64,000 nucleotides of DNA from Synchiropus splendidus. Taxonomy: Eukaryota > Chordata > Actinopteri > Syngnathiformes > Callionymidae. How positions within the stretch are numbered: the stretch's first letter is position 1; every line of letters starts with the position of its first letter. The notes below the pieces were generated by a model, which saw nothing but the letters and a program-made list of their open reading frames with translations, was not told the DNA's origin and searched no databases. Below, piece by piece: positions 1 through 10,592 of the stretch. The translations under genes and the position numbers were made by a program. The DNA lies in contig NC_071334.1 of NCBI RefSeq assembly GCF_027744825.2, positions 60,889,437-60,953,436 of the forward strand, read 5' to 3'.

Positions 1-2429
1 TAAATGATGAAACAAACCAAATGTTTCAGTGCTTCAGCTGTCGAAGACTTGCTTGTCCTTGACTATAGAGTCAAGATAAAAACGGTGAAAAGCAGCCAGC
101 GAGGAGCAAAGCTTTGTGATGAATGCTGTTAATGACCAGTTTGTCATGATCCATTTGTGCGCGAGTCATTGCAGCTTTTAGCCTGTCAGGCAGACAGCGG
201 TGCCTCAAACTGTTTAATCTTTATCACTGTGGAAAGGCATGGAATCGCTATGGTTCTGGTTGCAACTTTGGCCTGTGAGTTTGTCTGCAGGAAGACATGT
301 GGATGTGTGTGTGTCGACTGTGTGACTGGATTATGATGGGTTGTCTCCCAGCAACAACCCAAACTGATCATTAATCTATCTCTCTGTTTGTGTAAACTGT
401 TGAAGCAGACAGTGAAAAAAATAGAAATTCTGTGCTTTTTGATAGATTTAATAACTGTGGTTGGACCCATCTGAGCTTCTTTCCTCCCGACGGGGGGCTC
501 TGAATTTACAGAGTAATTAGCTGAGTAGAAAGCTGCCTCTAATTCAGCCGACCCATCCTGCCTTCCTCTGCGGCAAAGTTTACATTTGGTAATGAATTAA
601 AAGCCGTGGACTATTAAAGAGGCTTCTGCTGACATCTCTATAAGCTTAAGATAAGCCGGGCCTAAATCAAGAAATATGCCGAGCAAGCACTTAACCGCCC
701 AAATAAATTGTAGCAAGGAGCGAGGGCTGACATAGGTGAGCGTGCCGCGCGGTGCATGACATGTGGAATATCAACTTCACTGTTGCTGTTCTACTGTAGG
801 GCATGTCAATGTCACCGTTCCTGACAGGACATGTATTACAGTTTTCACTATGTTACTGTTGCCGTGCGGTGACCACATGTCGGTGTTATACAGTATACCC
901 ACCTTATTGTACAGTAGCTTATTTAAAAATAGATAGATGTTTGCCCTTTCATCCCCAAAGTTAGACAGGGATTCAAAAGCTGTTATCACTAACAATAATA
1001 TAACTGTTTATGTGGCCCTCTTGGAGTAGTAAAACTAGTATGTGAAACTATGGAACTGTTTTTTTTGTCTTTTCAGTTCAGTCAATTTTAGGAGTATTCC
1101 TTGACCCTTAAAATACATTGGAATTCAAAATCTGAAATATATGAGACGCATCTTTGAAGAATCTTGAAGAAGCTTTGAGAATCTTTGAATTGAATGTGTA
1201 TAAATGAAAGACACAAAAAAACAGCTTGTTTGCTTCTATTTTTATCATGTAATTTAATAGTTAAACAGTACGGTAGAGGATTAGGGCCAGTGAAGAAAAA
1301 AAAAAAAACAATTGGCACAATTCTGACTTTAATCTCAGAATTCTGACTTTAAAGTGAGAGTTCTGACTTTTTTCTCAGATTCATGACTTATTAAAGTCAG
1401 AATTCTGGAGAAACTTTGATGCCTAGTACAGGATTCAGTCCAGAAAAAGGAATTATTTTGTTGTCTGGCAAAAAGACCATTATCATTTTAGAAAGAATTT
1501 GGGAGATAAATTTGAATTTCTTTTCCTCTCACTACACCACCTGGTGCCGTTGGGCTCGACCACGATCGGCAGTTGATGTCCGTGACATCAATACACGAAC
1601 CTGATATCAGAGGGTTGTGAATCACGATGACACAGATGTGTAGATTTGGGCTTCATTCAGGTCCAGTTTGGATCCTTTGTACTCCCGAGCACACTGGAGG
1701 ACGGGACTTGGAAATGTGATTTGGATTATGTTGCTGCTGATTGATTCTGGGGTCATTCAGAGAAACAAAGGTTTTGAATGGAGGAGGTGAAATAAAATAT
1801 AGGTTGACAGAGAGAATCCACAAAGTGTGTGGGTCATAAGAAAAGAGTACGCAGCAGCTGTAGCGGTATAATCCGCCACCCAATGAAGGCGACTAGGGCT
1901 ATTTGGCAACATTTATAAAACATAAGGTCAAATGGAAACAGGTGGTTGTGTTGAGTTGTCAGGCTGGCGAGGATAGATGAAAGTCAAAACAAAATGATTT
2001 CTGGGAACAGGAAATGTTAAGGGCTGTCTGGAGACTGGCTGAAGAACACACACCGGTCTCGAACACAAACTGGCGAGTGTGTCCGTCAGGCTGAAGCATT
2101 GTTCCAGTGGTCGAATAGGCACATCTTTCACTCACATTTGAATAACACAACACTCTCTAGAAGGGATCGATGAGTTCAAAATAACATTTCACTGCAAACC
2201 AGGACAACCCAGACTTCCTCCATTCCTCCTTCAGACATCGACCAGGCTCTGACATCATCATGGTACATGCTAAAGATCAATCCAGTCGTCTACTCACTAG
2301 GTATCCACCTTGTCATCTGTGGTCCGAGAACAGTACATCGCTACTGCCTGAAACAGAATCTTCAAGATGAGAGAGGACATTCTCACATTCTCACAGGTGT
2401 AACACACATTAAGGACTACGATATCATTT
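1..2429. other. No gene seen; possible conserved element
   Basis: No exon-like frame with good splice sites was found. The only structured parts are a homeodomain-site-rich stretch at about 500-720 and the short repeats at 1326-1412. Confidence 0.5.
1326..1412. repeat. Short degenerate CTGACTTTA repeats
   Basis: Four or five diverged copies of TCTGACTTTAA/CTCAGA in mixed orientation, including an AGAATTCTGACTTT pair and the inverse AAAGTCAGAATTCTG. Simple-sequence repeat of a type common in fish. Confidence 0.6.
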
Positions 2430-2690
2430 AGGAATCTATTGTTCCTGCTAGTCGCTCTGTCTCCCCAGCCCCCACTCGTGAACAAGACCTCACTATACTT
2501 AAAATCCTTCACCGAGGGAAGGGTCTCGCCTGTAACCTGGTTAAAACATTGAACCTTTTTCCGACTGATAACTACGGACTAGATTGTGAGGAACTGATTT
2601 TCGGCTGTGAATCCTCCCACCAGAACTGAAGGTCTCACCGCTGATGAGATCTCAAGGACCCCAAACCAAAGACCAGGTCCACCCTGAAAT
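2430..2690 (-). mobile_element. Degenerate LINE reverse-transcriptase fragment
   Basis: No intact frame. The nucleotide pattern (KDFKYSEVLF-like frame, then a stretch around the TTTTCCGACTGA core) resembles the antisense of the RT region seen at about 30.61-30.90 kb, that is the '...SKSETMVL...FKYLGVLF' segment common in fish LINEs. It is heavily decayed. Boundaries are approximate and may reach back to about 2190. Confidence 0.5.
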
Positions 2691-3120
2691 TCTATCTGTT
2701 AAATTGAGAGCAGAATTATTATTGCCTGTTCAGACTCAAGATGAGACTCATACAAGGTTTAAGACATTCCGTTCTCCACATCCCATCAAAAGATGACCCT
2801 AATATCTGGTATATTTGAGGTGCTTTGCTGTTCCCGTCACAGTGAGTAAATCGGATCATATTTGACAACAAATATTTTCAGTTTCACCTGCTCCTTTCAC
2901 CAACAGATCTCATGTCTTCTGCATGTAGCCCACAAGAGATTATGTGATTGATGACGCACTGCACTGACGGCAGTGACAGACTTGTGGATCATGGATAGTT
3001 ACTCTCCTGTCTGAGGGAGGGAGTGAACAGCTTGAGAGAAACTCTGTGTGAAAATGCAACCGCTTGTGCAACATCTTACTGAGAGGACTTGAGAGGAGTT
3101 ATTGCGGATCTATATTAGCT

Positions 3121-3137
3121 ATTGAAACTCTCAAGGT
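3121..3137. repeat. Target-site duplication, left copy
   Basis: 17 bp, ATTGAAACTCTCAAGGT. It matches 16 of 17 bases of the copy at 3837-3853 and immediately borders the LINE fragment. Confidence 0.75.
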
Positions 3138-3836
3138 CTTGTTCTTTTCCTTTCGGCTTCTCCCTTCAGGAGTCACCACAGCGGATCATCCTCCTCCATC
3201 TCACCCTGTCCTCTGCTTCCTCTTCTCTCAAACCTACAAACCTCATGTCCTCCTTCACCATCTCCATCAATATCCTCTTTGGCCTTCCTCTCCACCTTCT
3301 GCCTGGCAGTTCCAACCTCAACATCTTCCTACCAATGTAGTGGCTCTCTCTCCTCTGTACATGTCCAAACCATCTCAGTGTAACTTCTCTGACTTTGTCT
3401 CCTAAACACCTGACCACATGCGTTGTCCCTCTGCTCTACTGCTTCCTGATCCTATCCATCCTGCTCACTCCCAGAGAGAAGCTCAGCATCTTCATATCTG
3501 CTACCTCCAGCTCTGCCTCCTGTCTTTTCCTCAGTGCCACTGTTTCCAAACCATACAACATTGCTGGCCTGACACCCTTTTGTCACACATCACACCTGAC
3601 ACGTTTCTCCAATGATTCCACCCTGCCTGCACCCACTTCTTCACCTCTTTCTCACACTCTCCATCGCCCTGGACAGTTGAGCCTAAGTACTTCAAATCCT
3701 CTGCCTTCTTTATCTCTACATCCTGTAACTTCACCTGTCCACTTGGCTCCCTCTCATTCACACACACGTATTCCGTCTTACTGCGGCTAACCTTCATTCC
3801 TCTCCTTTCTAAGGCAAACCTCCACCTCTCTAGCTT
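3138..3836 (-). mobile_element. 5'-truncated non-LTR retrotransposon (LINE) 3' end
   Basis: On the minus strand the sequence encodes, with stops and frameshifts, the end of a LINE reverse-transcriptase ORF. KTEYVCVNERE and LKYLGSTVQGDGECEKEVKK (about 3780-3680) are followed by LRWFGHVQRRESHYIGRKML and GRPKRILMEMVKEDMRFVG (about 3370-3220). That is the usual order of the thumb and C-terminal region in fish LINEs. The 3' end is at the low-coordinate side, with an A-rich terminus. It is flanked by near-identical 17-bp repeats, as expected of a target-site duplication. The element is dead, because it lacks the catalytic RT core and has a frame break. Confidence 0.8.
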
Positions 3837-3853
3837 ATTGAAACTTTCAAGGT
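3837..3853. repeat. Target-site duplication, right copy
   Basis: 17 bp, ATTGAAACTTTCAAGGT. It differs from the left copy by one C/T change and borders the 5'-truncated end of the minus-strand LINE. Confidence 0.75.
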
Positions 3854-6800
3854 GCATCAACTTTTTTTGTAGTCTGTGTCGCTATTTTAATGTAAATTGG
3901 AGTGTTTACTCTAAGAAGGCATTTTCTAATCTAATTTACCTTCATAAGATTTTGAATTTTAAAATATTTTATAATTATTTTCATGCATATCAACTCTTTG
4001 TATAAGTTCGGTTTGATAAATAAAATAAACAGAATGAACAATCATGGATATAGTCTCAGTGTAAATATCGGCTCTAGAATGGAGTCATTCGAATCATTCC
4101 AATTCTTCTTCCACGTAGATTAGGTTTCAGGAAGGAAAGAAAAAAGTATGGAGGAAAATATTGACTTATTGATAGAGCTCCAATCATCTGTAATTGCAGG
4201 AAACCCTTACATAAAGTTCATGTGCTATTCTTAAGGTCAGCTCTGCTGAGACAGACAGTCGATGGCAACGTGCACTTTAATAACGATCACAGTCAATGGT
4301 TGAGTTTTGCAATGTTTGCTTTGCACAATGCCCACCACAAGCAATTACATTAAAAAGTAAGTTTTCTGTGTGCGTTCGTTGCTCCGACGCAAATGTCACC
4401 AGGTCACTCCTTTTGACAGAAGATAAATGTCAATGCACCAATCCAGTGTTATCACTCAAACCAGTGAGTGTCAGCAATGTTTCCGAAATTTTAAATTGAA
4501 ATCTGAGGGTATTTTTCTCTCACAATAGCTCGATTTCACCCGGGGCACACTTGAAACAAGACAAGGTTCCACAGCTGGAAGCAGGAGATGGTCTCACATC
4601 TCCACCACATGGTTCAGGGAAACTAACTCAGCCTCTTCACGTCTTCATTTTCTTAATATACTATTCAGCAATGATCAGCAAGTCGAGCACTTTTCTTCTC
4701 CAAGCAGATAAAACTTTTTTTTTTTAATTTTATTCATTCATATTCATATTTTTCTAAACTATCTATGAGCTATTTTGCGTCTCATTTCGTCTCAAACAGT
4801 TGCAGTCTTGCTGGCTGTCAATAGTATATGCCCAAAATACGAATACATTTCACTAACCTTGCAGCTTTTACAATGATCCCTGAGTTAATCTTGGAAATAA
4901 GACTCACAGAACCCTGGTCTATTTTCCTGACTGATGGTGATATGAACAATGGAGCCTTGTGTCTAGAGTGGCATCTGACATTAAACTCATCTACTGAAGG
5001 AAAAATCATAATGCACAGAACTGCGTTTACGCCTGTTGAAGAATAGACCAAGTACAATAATGAATTCAAATCCGGACTTATAAATGTATTTAGAGATCAC
5101 TTCCAACCATTTGTGCTAATGTGATGCAAGTCTGTTGAAGCAGTTAAGGGATTAGAGAGAGCATTAGCTTTGGAGATCCACATTACCAAAGTGTATTAAT
5201 TCAGTATGGCGCAGGACATGCAGTTACATGCACACACATTAGTACGCACACACATTAGGCAAGATTAGTTCTGTGCACTATTGAATAATGAGGGCATCGA
5301 TGCCTTGCCTTGAAAGAAAGTCCATGCGGTGAGGAAGAACAATGCTTACCACTGTTATTTTTACTTTCTATTTCATCTTTTTACTGTATCTTTAGTTTGT
5401 GTTTGGGCATCAATGAAAAGACAATTGCTGTGTGACTCCTTATTTTGGAAACCACGTGAGCTCCAAGTGTAGAAGTACCCTTCTACAGGAAAGAGAAATG
5501 AAACAGCAGTAGTGCACGTGTGTGCCTGCAGCCCTGGTAAACTGATCAACCCCTGCCAGAGTTGTGTGTTCTTCATCATTAGGGACGTGACCAGAGTCAC
5601 ACCTTCCTGTCAACCTTCTTAATCTAAAGTGTCAGAGTTGCTCCGTTTGATACAAAGCAATGTTTACTACATGAAAAAAGCCACAAGTCATTCAGAAAGG
5701 TGGAGATGCAGGAGATTGAGTGGTTTGGCTGCCCGGAGTCAAGATAAACAGAGCCACTGTCTAGACAGGCAAACAGAAAGAAAAGCTCCCGGGGATGAGT
5801 GAAAAGGGTTATGATGACCTGAGACCACGTTTGCTAGGGCTAAATAGACTGGACTGGGTTTGTGTGGAAAGTCAAGCACTCAGTCAATCACCATTTATTT
5901 ATCGGCATTTAATGACAAAAAGTCCCCGATTAAATTCAAAGAAATTTTGAAGCAATTTTCCAACACCAAGACAGAAAGAACAAAAAGACAGGAAGATGCA
6001 TATTTAAAACAACAAGTCAAAGTTTGATATCAAACATTTAAGATTTTTTCCACTGATTCCAAACACCCCGGAGTGAGAGCAGGAATAATTCAAAATTCGC
6101 CCTGCAGGCAGAGAAAGACTACAGTAGCTAGTGATTATCTTCAGTCTGCTGAAAATGGGCACTTTTTCCTCACAAAGGCAGACTCCGCATTTCAACAGGA
6201 GCACGTGTATTCATGTGGCTGGCTGTGCCACAGCACTCCATGGTTGACACTCAGATTACCAGTTCCCGTTCACGGGAAACGTGCCGGACACGTGCAAGCA
6301 ACATGCCACTCACCATGGGGAAACAAAGAGAAAAATCGATCCCCAACAACCAGAGAGTCATGGATTTATTCATACTGTTTCAAAGATGTTTCATTTCGAC
6401 CAATGACATTTTGTGTTCATCTCGGGTTTATTTGTCACTATCACTGCCATAGTGGGAGGCTACTTTCACTTTAGCCATGATGCTGTCGATTTAGAGATGG
6501 AGCCATCATCCTCGCTCAACATGAGTGTGTGCACCTCTCGCTGAGAGCAACGCTCTGTAATAAAGAGGTTAGAAAATGACTTCCATGCTCATTGTACATT
6601 GTTAGAGCAAAAGAAGGACAAACTTTTCGGTCAATCGAGGGCTGTAGAACTGAGGTGACAACAGTCAGATGCTGTCTTCTGTTGTCTGAGGTCTGCGATG
6701 TTAGTCACTAAAATGATCCAGCCCAGGAATTTTACTGACAGAAGGTGTCCTTGCAAGTGTGGTCATGTGGATGACTGCATTTGATGTCATTCAGCAACCC

Positions 6801-7139
6801 TGACATTAAGCTCTTAAGACACAAGCGAAGAAGGAATAAGGTATGACACAAGGAGCAAGGTATTGATTCCATTTGAGCAGTAAGCTGGTTACAGTCAGGC
6901 ATTATCTGGGTTCATGTCAGCCATGTTGGGACGCACAGTTTTTGTGAACAACTCAAAGTCCTACTTAAAATTATGTTTGAAAATAATCTTTTTTTTTATT
7001 ATTAATTCTTTGGCTTTTTGTTACAAATAAAGGTCGCCATTGTTTTGTGTTGTTGACCATTCCCTTAAGACGGGAGCCAATATTACTTGTCTGCCACAAC
7101 ACAAGTGTTCAAATATAATACATAAAAACAATTTAATAA
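3854..7139. other. No gene seen
   Basis: AT-rich non-coding DNA. The frames present are short, overlap on both strands and have no recognisable domains. Confidence 0.5.
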
Positions 7140-8570
7140 TTATTGTTTCGGTCATGATTCGCTTTTATTTTGCACCACTTCCGTTTCTGCCTCCTTCCTC
7201 TTCCCTGTTTTGTTGGAGCTTCCCTCCTGGATATGGCGCACAGCTGGAACTGACCTTGGTTCCAGCATGGGTGCCAGATCGGATCAACTCATCTGTAGGT
7301 AGTTGGCCTCCGCGTATCGTTCTCCTGTCTGTGTTTTTCTGATCTTTTGGTTTTTCCCTGGTACCTGAGTTTCTATTTCTTTGTTTGCTTCCGACCTATG
7401 TGTGTTTCCTGTTTCCTCTGATTTTAGTTTTGTCTCTTGTGAGTTTGTTTTGACGGCCACGTTTGTTATTTTGTTTTTCCCTGATCATCGTGTTTTGTAT
7501 TTGTATTTTCAGATTCCTTGTTCGTGATCTCCCGGTTAGGTGATGCTTTTGGTTGGACTTATTTCTGTTTTTTGGGGACATCTCTCAGTTCGGTTACGTC
7601 CTCAGTTTTTGGACTATGTACTTTTTTTGATCTCCCGGTTAGGTGATGCTTTTGATTGGACTTGTTTCTCTTTTTGTGTACGTCTCTCGGTTCGGTTACG
7701 CCCTCAATTTTTGGACTATCTATTTTTTTGATCTCCCGGTTAGGTGATGCTTTTGGTTGGACTTATTTCTGTTTTTGTTTACATCTCTCGGTTCGGTTAC
7801 GCCCTCAGTTTTTGGACTATGTACTTTTTTTGATCTCCCGGTTAGGTGATGCTTTTGATTGGACTTGTTTCTCTTTTTGTGTACGTCTCTCGGTTCGGTT
7901 ACGCCCTCAGTTTTTGGACTATCCTTTTTTTGATCTCCCGGTTAGGTGATGCTTTTGGTTGGACTTATTTCTCTTTTTTGGGGCATCTCTCAGTTCGGTT
8001 ACGTCCTCAGTTTTTGGACTATGTACTTTTTTTGATCTCCCGGTTAGGTGATGCTTTTGATTGGACTTGTTTCTCTTTTTGTGTACGTCTCTCGGTTCGG
8101 TTACGCCCTCAATTTTTGGACTATCTATTTTTTTGATCTCCCGGTTAGGTGATGCTTTTGGTTGGACTTATTTCTGTTTTTGTTTACATCTCTCGGTTCG
8201 GTTACGCCCTCAGTTTTTGGACTATCCTTTTTTTTTATCTCCCGGTTAGGTGATGCTTTTGGTTGGACTTATTTCACTTTTTGTGTACATCTCTCGGTTC
8301 AGTTACGTCCTCAGTTTTTGGACTATGTACTTTTTTTGATCTCCCGGTTAGGTGATGCTTTTGGTTGGACTTGTTTCTCTTTTTGTGTACGTCTCTCGGT
8401 TCGGTTACGCCCTCAGTTTTTGGACTATCTACTTTTTTTTGATCTCCCGGTTTCTGTGACGCTTTCTGTTTGGATTCTTCGACCTTATTTGATTATTGTG
8501 AGTTCTTTGCACAAATTAAATACTATACTTTTCTCTGGGATCTGTGAGTAAGGTATTTGTGTCCCGCTCG
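7140..8570 (+). repeat. Composite fish repeat enclosing the tandem array
   Basis: The T/G-rich, C-poor plus-strand sequence before the array (GTTTTTCCCTGATCATCG, TTTGTATTTGTATTTTCAG) and the tail after it (ACAAATTAAATACTATAC and GTGTCCCGCTCGG) have the style of a widespread fish repeat that often carries an internal tandem section. The stretches at 18530-19020 (antisense) and 36440-37135 look related in style. I could not align them base by base, so this grouping is tentative. Confidence 0.4.
7526..8452. repeat. Tandem array, 9 units of 100-103 bp (minisatellite)
   Basis: Units start at 7526, 7629, 7730, 7832, 7932, 8034, 8135, 8236 and 8338, with a tenth diverging after 8452. Each opens GATCTCCCGGTTAGGTGATG and contains CTCTCGGTTCGGTTACGCCC and TTTTTGGACTAT. 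Several units keep the same frame, giving a spurious ORF repeating ISRLGDAF...LSVRLRPQFLDY. This is a by-product of unit length near a multiple of three and is not evidence of a protein. Units fall into distinct types in an order suggesting a ~405-bp higher-order repeat. Confidence 0.95.
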
Positions 8571-10261
8571 GCTTGAATCAGTACAGTTTCATTGCACTGA
8601 CTGTACAATACAACAACAATACAAAGACTGAATAAATGTGATAAATGCAAAAACCTAATGGACCCAATTTATAAGTCACAACACCAGATAAAATCTTCAG
8701 CGCTCACTCAGATGCTAGGTGCCACCCATGCCGGTGAACAACAGCAGATGATGACAGCAGACTCCCCAGAATCTGACGCTAGACAGCTCATTACGTCGTC
8801 TCCATATTCTTGCCAAAAGTCCTGTCAGAGCTGCAGTAGTGTATTTTCATGTACCCATGGACTCCTACTTCCTGAAGAATACCGGGCTCATGGAAACATG
8901 ATCCCACACAAATGAGTGGGTTCCTGTGAGCCAGAACGAGGGGCTGGCTGACGTCATATTCCCACACATGACTAAGTTGGTGTGACTACATGTGCTTGAC
9001 TGAGAGTGATGAATCTCACACGTCTGACATGCTTCCAGAAACTTCTCAGCCACTCTGTAGTTCTGTCCACTCATTACTGACCACATCTTTGACGGACTTG
9101 TACCCTCAAGAATTAAGGACTTTCTGAACACCACAGCTCAATACAATACTGAAACATTGGGACGATGAGGTGCGATTGCTTTTGCCGCAGACTGGCTCAG
9201 CAAGCTCATGACATTGCCACCGCCAGCTGAACGACAAAGCACGTCCTCTCAGATCAGATGCTTGTATTATATTTATACATGTCAAGAGGTCAAGAAAAAC
9301 ATGTTGACAGTTCAAATTTTGTCTTTGCTCCGCTGGCCAGATCAGCCAGGCTTTTGATCTTAGGGGTTGTAAAGGCCTGCATTTTCTGGGCGTCGGTCCC
9401 ACAGAAAATACCGAGTCATCAAGTGCACACCACCGTCGTGTCTGCACGTCAGCTCCCACTGTTGTGCACCTGCAGAGTTGAAACAGTGAAAAAACATCCG
9501 GACGGATTCCACTGCAAAGTAATAAGATGTGAGGAAACCACACAGGAGCTGACTGGCAGTATATAAAGTGACAGAGCCCGAGGAAGAACTGCATGTCACG
9601 CTGAAAATTAAACGCAGAGAGAGTGAAAGGGCAAGGTGCCATATATACATACAGACAGTATATATCATTCTCAGATGCTCGACGGACAGCAAAGCCTGTT
9701 GCATCATTTAGAACGGTGATTAACCGCCACCTTATCTTCAGCCTATTCACTTCTGTCATGGTCAGGCGCAGGTCAATACAGCGCCTCACCATACGCCATC
9801 AGTCACCATCAGAACGATGACCGAGATGCTTTCACGCCAGTGATGGTCCAACCGACGTCTGAGCGGAGAAACAAACTTCTTTGTGCTGTCAGTGAGAGAG
9901 TGGGAGTCAGTGGAAACTGCCTTGACCTTTTTAATGCATTTAGTCCGTCGATGGTGGACATCGACTTTTGAAGCAAGTCAGACACAACATAGCAATGTTG
10001 CTTTTGAAAATGAAACGCATTTACAGCAGAATTGATTTTAACTTCAAGATCTTAGGTAAGTACAGGCGGAGAAGTCTTGCGGCATATACATCAAAAGGCA
10101 TTCTATATGAAGGTGTTTCGGACAAACAATATGTCAATATTCCATTTCAATGTCTGTATTAAAGCCACCACCATTAAACAATAACTGTGTGCAGCAGTAA
10201 GCAACAACTTTATTATAAAAATGAAGATGTGCTGATGCTGGCACAAGGCAAAATGCGCTCA
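8571..10261. other. No gene seen; one long anonymous frame
   Basis: A 228-codon open frame on the minus strand (9106-9792) is the longest outside igsf9a, but open frames also overlap it on the other strand and it has no recognisable motif. I do not call it a gene. Confidence 0.45.
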
Positions 10262-10592
10262 ACAGAGTGTGACTTGGTTTATGACTTTGTCACAGCCAAA
10301 CTGCACAGAAGCGCACATTCAGAGCTGGACACGCACCGGGCACCTCTTCACTTCTGGAGAGACGTCACTCACTCGGCAACCCCTCCCACATGCAGCGGCC
10401 ACACACATAGAGGAACAGCCACCTGCAGCAGACACTCTACATTCACTCCTACAAAAGACTATTTTAAGGCTTGGAACGCATTATTTCTTTTTCCATTCAT
10501 TGTAATGGGAAAAATCCATTCAGATTTCAAACAAATCGCTTCTCGAACGGCCGTCTGGAACGGATTGTGGTCGAGAACCGAGGTACCACTGT
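10262..10592 (+). repeat. Dispersed repeat family A, copy 1
   Basis: About 330 bp that is nearly identical to 21496-21820, from TGACTTGGTTTATGACTTTG to the terminal region GAGAACCGAGGTACCACTGT. It contains a conserved ATTCATTGTAAYGGGAAAAA segment. No coding content is recognised. The small ORFs shared by the copies simply reflect the shared sequence. Confidence 0.85.

Noticed and set aside
3064..3790. Plus-strand frames of 113 and 131 codons
   Set aside because: They lie antisense to the minus-strand LINE remnant, which explains the sequence.
7526..8452. CRISPR array
   Set aside because: Units are contiguous ~101-bp tandem copies without repeat/spacer structure, in a vertebrate genome.
7540..8551. 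Overlapping 60-130 codon frames with LSVRLRPQFLDY repeats
   Set aside because: They are translations of a ~101-bp DNA minisatellite, with no start context or splice sites, and they break whenever unit length changes.
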